From NCBI GenBank assembly GCA_920105625.2, contig OV050033.1, positions 109,639,700 to 109,703,699 on the forward strand: a DNA stretch of 64,000 nt. The letters run 5' to 3'. The notes beneath the pieces were generated by a model. The model did no database searches and was not told where the DNA came from. It was given only the letters and a program-made list of their open reading frames with translations. Positions 47,989 through 61,437 of this stretch are shown piece by piece. Origin of the DNA: Clusia tigrina. Taxonomy: Eukaryota; Arthropoda; Insecta; Diptera; Clusiidae. Position 1 is the first letter of the stretch, and each line of letters starts with the position of its first letter. The position numbers were made by a program, and so were the translations under genes.

Positions 47989-50900
47989 CCTCTTGTCCAT
48001 TTAAGCTATCGCTCAAAGCTATGCTACTACCGTTGAGTCCCAAATCAAACACTGATAAAACTTCAAATGGCCCTAACTTCTATACGGTGCATCCTATACC
48101 TATCAAAGTTGGCAACATACGAATGCTTGTAACTTTTTACTGGAGCGTCTTAAAACCTTGAAATTTTGTAACAATAAAGTACTCAAGCCTCTTGTCAATT
48201 TAAGCCATCGCTCAAAGCTATGCTACCCTTGAGTCCCAAATCAAACACTGATAAAACTTCAAATGGCCCTAACTTCTATACGGTACGTCCTTCACCTATC
48301 AATGTTTGCAACATACAATTGCTTGAAACTTTTTACTGGAGCGTCATAAAACCTTGAAATTTTGTAACAATAAAGTACTCGAGACTCTTGTCAATTTAAG
48401 CTATCGCTCAAAGCTATGCTACCCTTAAGTCCCAAATCAAACACTGATAAATCTTCAAATGGCCCTAGTTTCTATACGGTACGTCCTACACCTATCAAAC
48501 TTAGCAACATACAAATGCTTGTAGCTTTTTACTGGAGCGTCATAAAACCTTGAAATTTGGTAACAATAAAGTACTCGAGCCTCTTGTCAATTTAAGCTAT
48601 CGCTCAAAGCTATGCTACCCTTGAGTCCCAAATCAAACACTGATAAAACTTCAATTGGCCTTAATTTCTATACGGTGCATCCTATACCTATCAAAGTTTC
48701 CAACATACAAATGCTTGTAACTTTTTACTGGAGTGTCATAAAACCTTGAAATTTGGTAACAATAAAGTACTCGAGCCTCTTGTCAATTTAAGCTATCGCT
48801 CAAAGCTATGCTACCCTTGACTCCCAAATCAAACACTGATAAAACTTCAAATGGCCCTAACTTATATACGGTACGTCCTACACCTATCAAAGTTTGCAAC
48901 ATACAAATGCTTGTAACTTTTGACTGGAGCGTCATAAAACCTTGAAATTTTGTAACAATAAAGTACTCGAGCCTCTTGTCAATTTAAGCTATCGCTCAAA
49001 GCTATGCTACCCTTGAGTCCCAAATCAAACACTGATAAAACTTCAAATGGCCCTAACTTCTATACGGTACGTCCTACACCTATCAAAGTTTGCAACATAC
49101 AAGTGCTTGTAACTTTTTACTGGAGCGTCAAAAAACCTTGAAATTTTTTAACAATAAAGTACTCGAGCCTCTTGCCAATTTAAGCTATCGCCCATAGCTA
49201 TGCTACCCTAAAGTCCGAAATCAAACACTTATAAAACTTCAAATGGCCCTAACTTCTATACGCTACGTCTTACACCTATCAAAGTTTGCAACATACAAAT
49301 GCTAGTAACTTTTTACTGGAGCGTCATAAAATCTTGAAATTTTGTAACAATAAAATACTTGAGCCTCTTGTCAATTTAAGCTATCGCTCAAAGCTATGCT
49401 ACCCTTGAGTCCCAAATCAAACACTGATAAAACTTCAAATGGCCCTAACTGCTATATGGTACGTCCTACACCTATCAAATTTTGCAACATATAAGTGCTT
49501 GTAACTTTTTACTGGGGCGTCATAAAACCTTGAAATTTTGTAACAAATAAAGTACTCGAGCCTCTTGTCCATTTAAGCTATCGCTCAAAGCTATGCTACT
49601 ACCGTTGAGTCCCAAATCAAACACTGATAAAACTTCAAATGGCCCTAACTTCTATACGGTGCATCCTATACCTATCAAAGTTGGCAACATACGAATGCTT
49701 GTAACTTTTTACTGGAGCGTCTTAAAACCTTGAAATTTTGTAACAATAAAGTACTCAAGCCTCTTGTCAATTTAAGCCATCGCTCAAAGCTATGCTACCC
49801 TTGAGTCCCAAATCAAACACTGATAAAACTTCAAATGGCCCTAACTTCTATACGGTACGTCCTTCACCTATCAATGTTTGCAACATACAATTGCTTGAAA
49901 CTTTTTACTGGAGCGTCATAAAACCTTGAAATTTTGTAACAATAAAGTACTCGAGACTCTTGTCAATTTAAGCTATCGCTCAAAGCTATGCTACCCTTAA
50001 GTCCCAAATCAAACACTGATAAATCTTCAAATGGCCCTAGTTTCTATACGGTACGTCCTACACCTATCAAACTTAGCAACATACAAATGCTTGTAGCTTT
50101 TTACTGGAGCGTCATAAAACCTTGAAATTTGGTAACAATAAAGTACTCGAGCCTCTTGTCAATTTAAGCTATCGCTCAAAGCTATGCTAACCTTGGGTCC
50201 CAAATCAAACACTGATAAAACTTCAAATGGCCCTAACTTCTATACGGTACGTACTACACCTATCAAAGTTTGCAACATACAAGTGCTTGTAACTTTTTAC
50301 TGGAGCGTCAAAAAACCTTGAAATTTTTTAACAATAAAGTACTCGAGCCTCTTGCCAATTTAAGCTATCGCTCAAAGCTATGCTACCCTTGAGTCCCAAA
50401 TCAAACACTGATAAAACTTCAATTGGCCCTAATTTCTATACGGTGCATCCTATACCTATCAAAGTTTGCAACATACAAATGCTTGTAACATTTTACTGGA
50501 CTGTCATAAAACCTTGAAATTTTTTAACAATGAAGTACTCGAGCCACTTGTGAATTTAAGCTATCGCTCAAAGCTATGCTTCCCTTGAGTCCCAAATCAA
50601 ACACTGATAAAGCTTCAAATGGCCCTAACTTGTATACGGTACGTCCTACACCTATCAAAGTTCGCAACATACAACTGCTTGTAACTTTTTACTGGAGCGT
50701 CCTAAAAGCTTCAAATTTTGTAACAATAAAGTAGTCGAGACTCTTGTCAATTTAAGATATCGCTCAAAGCTATGCTACCCTTGAGTCCCAAATCAAACAC
50801 TGATAAATCTTCAAATGGCCCTAGTTTCTATACGGTACGTCCTACACCTATCAAACTTAGCAAAATACAAATGCTTGTAGCTTTTTGCTGGAGCGTCATA

Positions 50901-53900
50901 AAACCTTGAAATTTTGTAACAATAAAGTACTCGAGCCTCTTGCCAATTTAAGCTATCGCCCATAGCTATGCTACCCTCGAGTCCGAAATCAAACACTTAT
51001 AAAACTTCAAATGGCCCTAACTTCTATACGCTACGTCCTACACCTATCAAAGTTTGCAACATACAAATGCTAGTAACTTTTTACTGGAGCGTCATAAAAT
51101 CTTGAAATTTTGTAACAATAAAATACTTGAGCCTCTTGTCAATTTAAGCTATCGCTCAAAGCTATGCTACCCTTGAGTCCCAAATCAAACACTGATAAAA
51201 CTTCAAATGGCCCTAACTTCTTAATGGTACGTCGTACACCTATCAAAGTTTGCAACATATAAGTGCTTGTAACTTTTTACTGGGGCGTCATAAAATCTTG
51301 AAATTTTGTAACAAATAAAGTACTCGAGCCTCTTGTCCATTTAAGCTATCGCTCAAAGCTATGCTACTACCGTTGAGTCCCAAATCAAACACTGATAAAA
51401 CTTCAAATGGCCCTAACTTCTATACGGTGCATCCTATACCTATCAAAGTTGGCAACATACGAATGCTTGTAACTTTTTACTGGAGCGTCTTAAAACCTTG
51501 AAATTTTGTAACAATAAAGTACTCAAGCCTCTTGTCAATTTAAGCCATCGCTCAAAGCTATGCTACCCTTGAGTCCCAAATCAAACACTGATAAAACTTC
51601 AAATGGCCCTAACTTCTATACGGTACGTCCTTCACCTATCAATGTTTGCAACATACAATTGCTTGAAACTTTTTACTGGAGCGTCATAAAACCTTGAAAT
51701 TTTGTAACAATAAAGTACTCGAGACTCTTGTCAATTTAAGCTATCGCTCAAAGCTATGCTACCCTTAAGTCCCAAATCAAACACTGATAAATCTTCAAAT
51801 GGCCCTAGTTTCTATACGGTACGTCCTACACCTATCAAACTTAGCAACATACAAATGCTTGTAGCTTTTTACTGGAGCGTCATAAAACCTTGAAATTTGG
51901 TAACAATAAAGTACTCGAGCCTCTTGTCAATTTAAGCTATCGCTCAAAGCTATGCTAACCTTGGGTCCCAAATCAAACACTGATAAAACTTCAAATGGCC
52001 CTAACTTCTATACGGTACGTCCTACACCTATCAAAGTTTGCAACATACAAGTGCTTGTAACTTTTTACTGGAGCGTCAAAAAACCTTGAAATTTTTTAAC
52101 AATAAAGTACTCGAGCCTCTTGCCAATTTAAGCTATCGCTCAAAGCTATGCTACCCTTTAGTCCCAAATCAAACACTGATAAAACTTCAATTGGCCCTAA
52201 TTTCTATACGGTGCATCCTATACCTATCAAAGTTTGCAACATACAAATGCTTGTAACATTTTACTGGACTGTCATAAAACCTTGAAATTTTTTAACAATG
52301 AAGTACTCGAGCCACTTGTGAATTTAAGCTATCGCTCAAAGCTATGCTTCCCTTGAGTCCCAAATCAAACACTGATAAAGCTTCAAATGGCCCTAACTTG
52401 TATACGGTACGTCCTACACCTATCAAAGTTTGCAACATACAACTGCTTGTAACTTTTTACTGGAGCGTCCTAACAGCTTCAAATTTTGTAACAATAAAGT
52501 AGTCGAGACTCTTGTCAATTTAAGATATCGCTCAAAGCTATGCTACCCTTGAGTCCCAAATCAAACACTGATAAATCTTCAAATGGCCCTAGTTTCTATA
52601 CGGTACGTCCTACACCTATCAAACTTAGCAACATACAAATGCTTGTAGCTTTTTGCTGGAGCGTCATAAAACCTTGAAATTTTGTAACAATAAAGTACTC
52701 GAGCCTCTTGTCAATTTAAGCTATCGCTCAAAGCTATGCTACCCTTGAGTCCCAAATCAAACACTGATAAAATTTCAATTGGCCCTAAATTCTATACGTT
52801 GCATCCTATACCTATCAAAGATTGCAACATACAAATGCTTGTAACTTTTTACTGGAGTGTCATAAAACCTTGAAATTTTGTAACAATAAAGTACTCGAGC
52901 CTCTTGCCAATTTAAGCTATCGCCCATAGCTATGCTACCCTCGAGTCCGAAATCAAACACTTATAAAACTTCAAATGGCCCTAACTTCTATACGCTACGT
53001 CCTACACCTATCAAAGTTTGCAACATACAAATGCTAGTAACTTTTTACTGGAGCGTCATAAAATCTTGAAATTTTGTAACAATAAAATACTTGAGCCTCT
53101 TGTCAATTTAAGCTATCGCTCAAAGCTATGCTACCCTTGAGTCCCAAATCAAACACTGATAAAACTTCAAATGGCCCTAACTTCTTAATGGTACGTCGTA
53201 CACCTATCAAAGTTTGCAACATATAAGTGCTTGTAACTTTTTACTGGGGCGTCATAAAACCTTGAAATTTTGTAACAAATAAAGTACTCGAGCCTCTTGT
53301 CAATTTAAGCTATCGGTCAAAGCTATGCTATTACCGTTGAGTCCCAAATCAAACACTGATAAAACTTCAAATGGCCCTAACTTCTATACGGTGCATCCTA
53401 TACCTATCAAAGTTGGCAACATACGAATGCTTGTAACTTTTTACTGGAGCGTCATAAAACCTTGAAATTTTGTAACAATAAAGTACTCAAGCCTCTTGTC
53501 AATTTAAGCTATCGCTCAAAGCTATGCTACCCTTGAGTCCCAAATCAAACACTGATAAAACTTCAAATGGCCCTAACTTCTATACGGTACGTCCTTCACC
53601 TATCAATGTTTGCAACATACAATTGCTTGAAACTTTTTACTGGAGCGTCATAAAACCTTGAAATTTTGTAACAATAAAGTACTCGAGACTCTTGTCAATT
53701 TAAGCTATCGCTCAAAGCTATGCTACCCTTAAGTCCCAAATCAAACACTGATAAATCTTCAAATGGCCCTAGTTTCTATACGGTACGTCCTACACCTATC
53801 AAACTTAGCAACATACAAATGCTTGTAGCTTTTTACTGGAGCGTCATAAAACCTTGAAATTTTGTAACAATAAAGTACTCGAGCCTCTTGTCAATTTAAG

Positions 53901-55814
53901 CTATCGCTCAAAGCTATGCTACCCTTGAGTCCCAAATCAAACACTGATAAAACTTCAAATGGCCCTAACTTCTATACGGTACGTACTACACCTATCAAAG
54001 TTTGCAACATACAAGTGCTTGTAACTTTTTACTGGAGCGTCAAAAAACCTTGAAATTTTTTAACAATAAAGTACTCGAGCCTCTTGACAATTTAAGCTAT
54101 CGCTCAAAGCTATGCTACCCTTGAGTCCCAAATCAAACACTGATAAAACTTCAATTGGCCCTAATTTCTATACGGTGCATCCTATACCTATCAAAGTTTG
54201 CAACATACAAATGCTTGTAACATTTTACTGGACTGTCATAAAACCTTGAAATTTTGTAACAATAAAGTACTCGAGCCTCTTGTCAATTTAAGCTATCGCT
54301 CAAAGCTATGCTTCCCTTGAGTCCCAAATCAAACACTGATAAAGCTTCAAATGGCCCTAACTTACATACGGTACGTCCTACACCTATCAAAGTTTGCAAG
54401 ATACAAATGCTTGTATCTTTTTACTGGAGCGTCATAAAAGCTTCAAATTTTGTAACAATAAAGTAGTCGAGACTCTTGTCAATTTAAGATATCGCTCAAA
54501 GCTATGCTACCCTTGAGTCCCAAATCAAACACTGATAAATCTTCAAATGGCCCTAGTTTCTATACGGTACGTCCTACACCTATCAAACTTAGCAACATAT
54601 AAATGCTTGTAGCTTTTTGCTGGAGCGTCATAAAACCTTGAAATTTTGTAACAATAAAGTACTCGAGCCTCTTGTCAATTTAAGCTATCGCTCAAAGCTA
54701 TGCTAACCTTGGGTCCCAAATCAAACACTGATAAAACTTCAAAAGGCCCTAACTTCTATACGGTACGTCCTGCACCTATCAAAGTTTGCAACATACAAGT
54801 GCTTGTAACTTTTTACTGGAGCGTCAAAAAACCTTTAAATTTTGTAACAATAAAGTACTCGAGCCTCTTGACAATTTAAGCTATCGCTCAAAGCTATGCT
54901 ACCCTTGAGTCCCAAATCAAACATTGATAAAACTTCAATTGGCGCTAATTTCTATACGGTACGTCCTACACCTATCAAAGTTTGCAACATACAACTGCTT
55001 GTAACTTTTTACTGGAGCGTCATAAAAGCTTCAAATTTTGTAACAATAAAGTAGTCGAGACTCTTGTCAATTTAAGATATCGCTCAAAGCTATGCTACCC
55101 TTGAGTCCCAAATCAAACACTGATAAATCTTCAAATGGCCCTAGTTTCTATACGGTACGTCCTACACCTATCAAACTTAGCAACATATAAATACTTGTAG
55201 CTTTTTGCTGGAGCGTCATAAAACCTTGAAATTTTGTAACAATAAAATACTTGAGACTCTTGTCAATTTAAGTTATCGCTCAAAGCTATGCTACCCTTGA
55301 GTCCCAAATCAAACACTGATAAAACTTCAAATGGCCCTAACTTCTATACGGTACATCCAATACCTATCAAAATTTTGCAACATACAAATGCTTGTAACTT
55401 TTTACTGGAGCGTCATAAAACCTTGAAATTTTGTAACAATAAAGTACTCAAGCCTCTTGTCAATTTAAGTTATCGCTCAAAGCTATGCTACCCTTGAGTC
55501 CCAAATCAAACACTGATAAAACTTCAAATGGCCCTAACTTCTATACGGTACGTCCTACACCTATCAAAGTTTGCAACATACAAATGCTTGTAACTTTTTA
55601 CTGGAGCGTCATAAAACCTTGAAATCCTGTAACAATAAAGTACTAGACCTTCTTGTCAATTTAAGCTATAGCTCAAAGCTATGCTTCCCTTGAGTCCCAA
55701 ATCAAACAATGATAAAACTTCAAATGGCCCTAACTTCTATATGGTACATCCTATACCTATCAAAATTTTGCAACATACAAATGCTTGTAACTTTTTACTG
55801 GAGCGTCATAAAAC
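47989..55814 (+). repeat. 8 kb higher-order repeat, copy 2
   Basis: Starts in the g monomer at 47940 with 'cttgtccatttaagc' and ends in monomer 55798, where copy 1 continues as f and this copy becomes consensus-like ('gaaatttagtaac'). It lacks the l at copy 1's 40678 and the o at 42638, and has the g at 49512 that copy 1 lost. Monomer 50888 is an o/e hybrid marking the loss of o. Its second 10-mer-like run is 52852-54619. Confidence 0.9.
50888..52851 (+). repeat. 10-mer HOR with hybrid first monomer (1,964 bp)
   Basis: o/e hybrid 50888, f 51084, g 51280, h 51480, a 51676, b 51872, c 52068, d' 52264, n 52460, o 52656. Length equals the other two complete 10-mers. The g at 51280 has 'cataaaatcttg', shared with the g at 63598 but not with 43226. 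Confidence 0.87.
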
Positions 55815-57414
55815 CTTGAAATTTAGTAACAATAAAGTACTCGAGCCTCTTGTCAATTTAAGCTATCGCTCAAAGCTATGCTACCCTTGAGTCCCAAATC
55901 AAACACTGATACAACTTCAAATGGCCCTAACTTCTATACGGTACGTTCTACACCTATCAAAGTTTGCAACGTACAAATGCTTGTAACTTTTTACTCGAGC
56001 GTCATAAAACCTTGAAATCTTGTAACAATAAAGTACTAGACCTTCTTGTCAATTTAAGCTATCGCTCAAAGCTATGCTTCCCTTGAGTCCCAAATCAACC
56101 AATGATAAAACTTCAAATGGCCCTAACTTCTATATGGTACGTCCTACACCTATCAAAGTTTGCAATTACAAAAGCTTCTAACTTTTTACTGGAGCGTCAT
56201 AAAACCTTGAAATTTAGTAACAATAAAGTACTCGAGCCTCTTGTCAATTTAAGCTAACGCTCAAAGCTATGCTACCCTTGAGTCCCAAATCAAACACTGA
56301 TAAAACTTCAAAAGGCCTTAACTTCTATACAGTACGTCTTACACCTAACAAAGTTTGCAACCTACTAATGCTTGTAACTTTTTACTGTAGCGTCATAAAA
56401 CCTTGAAATTTTGTAACAATAAAGAACTCGAGCGTCTTCTCAATTTAAGCTATCGCTCAAAGCTATGCTACCCTTGACTCCCAAATCAAACACTGATAAA
56501 ACTTCAAATGGCCCTAACTTCTATACGGTACGTCCTACACCTATCAAAGTTTGCAACATGCAAATGCTTGTAACTTTTGACTGGAGCGTCATAAAACCTT
56601 GAAATTTTGTAACAATAAAGTACTCGAGCCTCTTGTCAATTTAAGCTATCGCTCAAAGCTATGCTACCCTTGAGTCCCAAATCAAACACTGATAAAACTT
56701 CAAATGGCCCTAACTTCTATACGGTACGTTCTACACCTATCAAAGTTTGCGACATATAAATGCTTGTAACTTTTTACTCGAGCGTCATAAAACCTTGAAA
56801 TCTGGTAACAATAAAGTACTCGAGCTTCTTGTCAATTTAAGCTATCGCTCAAAGCTATGCTTCCCTTGAGTCCCAAATCAAACACTGATAAAACTTCAAA
56901 TGGCCCTAACTTCTATATGGTACGTCCTACACCTATCAAAGTTTGCAACATACAAAAGCTTGTAACTTTTTACTGGAGCGTCATAAATCCTTGAAATTTG
57001 TAACAATAAAGTACTCGAGCCTCTTGTCATTTTAAGCTATCGCTCAAAGCTATGCTACCCTTGAGTCCCAAATCAAACACTGATAAAACATCAAATGGCC
57101 CTAACTTCTATACGGTACGTCCTACACCTATCAAAGTTTGCAACATACAAGTGCTTGTTACTTTTTACTGAGCGTCATAAAACCTTGAAAACTTGTAACA
57201 ATAAAGTACTCGAGCCTCTTGTCATTTTAAGCTATCGCTCAAAGCTATGCTACCCTTGAGTCCCAAATCAAACACTGATAAAACTACAAATGGCGCTAAC
57301 TTCTATACGGTACGTCCTACACCTATCAAAGTTTGCAACATACAAATGCTTGTAATTTTTACTGGAGCGTCATAAAACTTTGAAATTTGTAACAATAAAG
57401 TACTCGAGCCTCTT

Positions 57415-58450
57415 GTCATTTTAAGCTATCGCTCAAAGCTATGCTACCCTTGAGTCCCAAATCAAACACTGATAAAACTTCAAATGGCGCTAACTTCAAT
57501 ACGGTACGTCTTACACCTATCAAAGTTTGCAGCATACAAATGCTTGTAATTTTTACTGGAGCGTCATAAGACCTTGAAGTTTTGTAACAATAAAGTACTC
57601 GTGCCTCTTGTCAATTTAAGCTATCGCTCAAAGCTATGCTACGCTTGAGTCCCAAATCAAACACTGATAAAACATCAAATGGCCCTAACTTCTATACGGT
57701 ACGTCCTCCACCTATCAAAGTTTGCAACATACAAGTGCTTGTTACTTTTTACTGAGCGTCATAAAACCTTGAAAACTTGTAACAATAAAGTACTCGAGCC
57801 TCTTGCCAATTTAAGCTATTGTTCAAAGCTATGCTACCCTTGAGTCAAAATCAAACACTGATAAAACTTCAAATGGCCCTAACTTCTATACGGTACGTCC
57901 TACACCTATCAAAGTTTGCAACATACAAATGCTTGTAACTTTTTACTGGAGTGTCATAAAACATTGAAATTTTGTAACAATAAAATACTCGAGCATCTTG
58001 TCAATTTAAGGTATCGCTCAAAGCTTGAGTCCCAAATCAAACACTGATAAAACTTCAAATGGCCTTAACTTCTATACGGTACGTCCTACACCTAACAAAG
58101 TTTGCAACCTACTAATGCTTGTAACTTTTTACTGTAGCGTCATAAAACCTTGAAATTTTGTAACAATAAAGTACTCGTGCCTCTTGTCAATTTAAGCTAT
58201 CGCTCAAAGCTATGCTACCCTTGAGTCCCAAATCGAACACTGATAAAACATCAAATGGCCCTAACTTCTATACGGTACGTCCTACACCTATGAAAGTTTG
58301 CAACATAAAAGTGCTTGTTACTTTTTACTGAGCGTCATAAAACCTTGAAAACTTGTAACAATAAAGTACTCGAGCCTCTTGTCAATTTAAGCTATCGCTC
58401 AAAGCTATGCTACCCTTGAGCCCCAATTCAAACACTGATAAAACTTCAGA
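57415..58450 (+). repeat. B segment duplicated 30.5 kb away (copy 2)
   Basis: Counterpart of 26890-27930: 57362 ('ggcgctaacttcaatacgg'), 57556 ('cataagaccttgaagttttg'), s 57752, u 57946, 58132 ('aatcgaacactg', 'cctatgaaag') and s 58328. Private differences include 'gtcttacacc', 'gcagcatac' and 'gctattgttc'. Confidence 0.86.
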
Positions 58451-58911
58451 AGCCCTAACTTCTATACGGTACGTTCTACACCTATCAAAGTTTGCAACAT
58501 ATAAATGCTTGTAACTTTTTACTCGAGCGTCATAAAACCTTGAAATCTTGTAACAATAAAGTACTCGAGCTTATTGTCAATTTAAGCTATCGCTCAAAGC
58601 TATGCTTCCCTTGAGTCCCAAATCAAACACTGATAAAACATCAAATGGCCCTAACTTCTATACGGTGCGTCCTACACCTATCAAAGTTTGCAACATACAA
58701 ATGCTTGTTACTTTTTACTGAGCGTCATAAAACCTTGAAAACTTGTAACAATAAAGTACTCGAGCCTCTTGTCAATTTAAGCTATCGCTCAAAGCTATGC
58801 TACCCTTGAGCCCCAATTCAAACACTGATAAAACTTCAGAAGCCCTAACTTCTATACGGTACGTCCTATACCTATCAAAGTTTGCAACATACAAATGCTT
58901 GTAACTTTTTA
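58328..58911 (+). repeat. Short tandem duplication s-q-s (390-bp period)
   Basis: s monomers at 58328 and 58718 both carry 'gagccccaattc' and 'cttcagaagccc'; they are 390 bp apart with a q-like monomer (58522, 'gagcttattgtc') between them. This accounts for most of the extra length between the 'cctatgaaag' and 'ctatgcgg' landmarks here (947 bp) compared with 36538-36900 (362 bp). Confidence 0.78.
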
Positions 58912-59293
58912 CTGCAGCGGTATAAAACCTTAAAATTTTGTAAAAATAAAGTACTCGAGCCTCTTGTCAACTTAAGCTATCGCTTAAAGCTATGCTACCC
59001 TTGAATCCCAAATCAAACACTGATAAAACTTCAAATGGCCCTAACTTCTATACGGTACGTCCTACACCTATCAAAGTTTGCAACATACAAATGCTTGTAA
59101 CTTTTTACGGGAGTGTCATAAAACATTGAAATTTTGTAACAATAATATACTCGAGCCTCTTGTCAATTTAAGCTATCGCTCAAAGCTTGAGTCCCAAATC
59201 AAACACTGATAAAACTTCAAATGGCCTTAACTTCTATGCGGTACGTCCTACACCTAACAAAGTTTGCAACCTACTAATGCTTGTAACTTTTTA

Positions 59294-61437
59294 CTGTAGC
59301 GTCATAAAACCTTGAAATTTTGTAACAAGAAAGAACTCGAGCCTCTGGTCAATTTAAGCTATCGCTCAAAGCTATGCTACCCTTGACTCCCAAATCAAAC
59401 ACTAATAAAACTTCAAATGGCCCTAACTTCTATACGGTACATCCTACACCTATCAAAGTTTGCAACATACAAATGCTTGTAACTTTTTACTGGAGCGTCA
59501 TAAAACTTTGAAATTTATAACAATAAAGTACTCGAGAATCTTGTCAAATTAAGCTATCGCTCAAAGCTATGCTACCCTTGAGTCCCAAATCAAACACTGA
59601 TCAAACTTCAAATGGCCCTAACTTCTATACGGTACATCCTACATCTATCAAAGTTTCCAACATACAGATGCTTATAACTTTTTACTGGAGCGTCATTAAA
59701 CCTTGAAATTTTTTAAACAATAAAGTACTCGAGCCTCTTGTCAATTTAAGCTATCGCTCAAAGCTATGCTACCCTTGAGTCCCAAATCAAACACTGATAA
59801 AACTTCAAATGGCCCTAACTTCTATACGGTAGGTCCTACACCTATCAAAGTTTGCAACCTACAATTGCTTGTAACTTTTTACTGCAGCGTCATAAAACCT
59901 TGAAATTTTGTGACAATAAAGTATTCGAGCCTCTTGTCAATTTAAGCTATCGCTCAAAGCTATGCTACCCTTGACTCCCAAATCAAACACTGATAAAACT
60001 TTAAATGGCCCTAACTTCTATACGGTACGTCCTACACCTATCAAAGTTTGCAACATACAAATGGTTGTAACTTTTTACTGGAGCGTCATAAAACCTTGAA
60101 ATTTGTAATAATAAAGTACTCGAGCCTCTTGTCAATTTAAGCTATCGCTCAAAGCTTGAGTCCCAAATCAAACACTGATAAAACTTCAAATGGCCTTAAC
60201 TTCTATACGGTACGTCCTACACCTAACAGAGTTTGCAACCTACTAATGCTTGTAACTTTTTACTGCAGCGTCATAAAACCTTGAAATTTTGTAACAATAA
60301 AGTACTCGAGCCTCTTGTCAATTTAAGCTATCGCTCAAAGCTAAGCTACCCTTGAGTCCCAAATCAAACACTGATAAAACTTCAAATGGCCCTAACTTCT
60401 ATACGGTACGTCCTACACCTATCAAAGTTTGCAACCTACAATTGCTTGTAACTTTTTACTGCAGCGTCATAAAACCTTGAAATTTTGTGACAATAAAGTA
60501 TTCGAGCCTCTTGTCAATTTAAGCTATCGCTCAAAGCTATGCTATCCTTGACTCCCAGATCAAACACTGATAAAACTTTAAATGGCCCTAACTTCTATAC
60601 GGTACGTCCTACACCTATCAAAGTTTGCAACATACAAATGGTTGTAACTTTTTACTGTCGCGTCATAAAACCTTGAAATTTTGTAACAATAAAGAACTCG
60701 AGCCTCTGGTCAATTTAAGCTATCGCGCAAAGCTATGCTACCCTTGACTCCCAAATCAAACACTGATAAACTTCAAATGGCCCTAACTTCTATACGGTAC
60801 GTCCTACACCTATCAAAGTTTGCAACATGCAAATGCTTGTAACTTTTTACTGGAGCGTCATAAAACTTTGAAATTTATAACAATAAAGTACTCCAGCATC
60901 TTGTCAATTTAAGCTATCGCTCAAAGCTATGCTACCCTTGAGTCCCAAATCAAACACTGATAAAACTTCAAATGGCCCTAACTTCTATACGGTACGTCCT
61001 ACATCTATCAAAGTTTGCAACATACAGATGCTTATAACTTTTTACTGGAGCGTCATAAAACCTTGAAATTTTTTAAACAATAAAGTACTCGAGCCTCTTG
61101 TCAATTTAAACTATCGCTCAAAGCTATGCTACCCTTGAGTCCCAAATCAAAAACTGATAAAACTTCAAATGGCCCTAACTTCTATATGGTACGTCCTACA
61201 TCTATCAAAGTTTGTAACCTACAATTGCTTGTAACTTTTTACTGCAGCGTCATAAAACCTTGAAATTTTGTAACAATAAAGTACTCGAGCCTCTTGTCAA
61301 TTTAAGCTATCGGTCAAAGCTATGCTACCCTTGAGTCCCAAATCAAACACTGATAAAACTTCAAATGGCCCTAACTTCTATACGGTACGTCCTACTCCTA
61401 TCAAAGTTTGCAACCTACAAATGCTTGTAACTTTTTA
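59294..61437 (+). repeat. Zone of PstI-bearing monomers with nested 7-mer and 3-mer
   Basis: Monomers open 'ctgcagcg' (PstI) at 59882, 60263, 60459, 61242 and 61438, a state otherwise seen at 58912. l'' at 59294 and 60655 are 1,361 bp apart and are followed by matching monomers (59490/60850 with 'gaaatttataac', 59685/61045 with 'ttttttaaacaat'). Inside this lies a 3-mer repeat of about 577 bp (59882/60459 with 'gtgacaataaagtattcg' and 'actttaaatgg'). Scattered private substitutions suggest an older, less homogenised zone. Confidence 0.83.

Larger units (their letters stand above)
37156..55813 (+). repeat. Domain 3: A-type satellite organised as an 8 kb HOR
   Basis: About 95 monomers, mostly A types, with markers not usual in domain 1: h with 'cgtcttaaaacc', b with 'gaaatttggtaac', n with 'gcgtcctaaaagc', f with 'cttcttaatggtacg' and d'. 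Two tandem copies of an 8 kb unit occupy 39.75-55.81 kb. It contains no gene. Confidence 0.88.
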
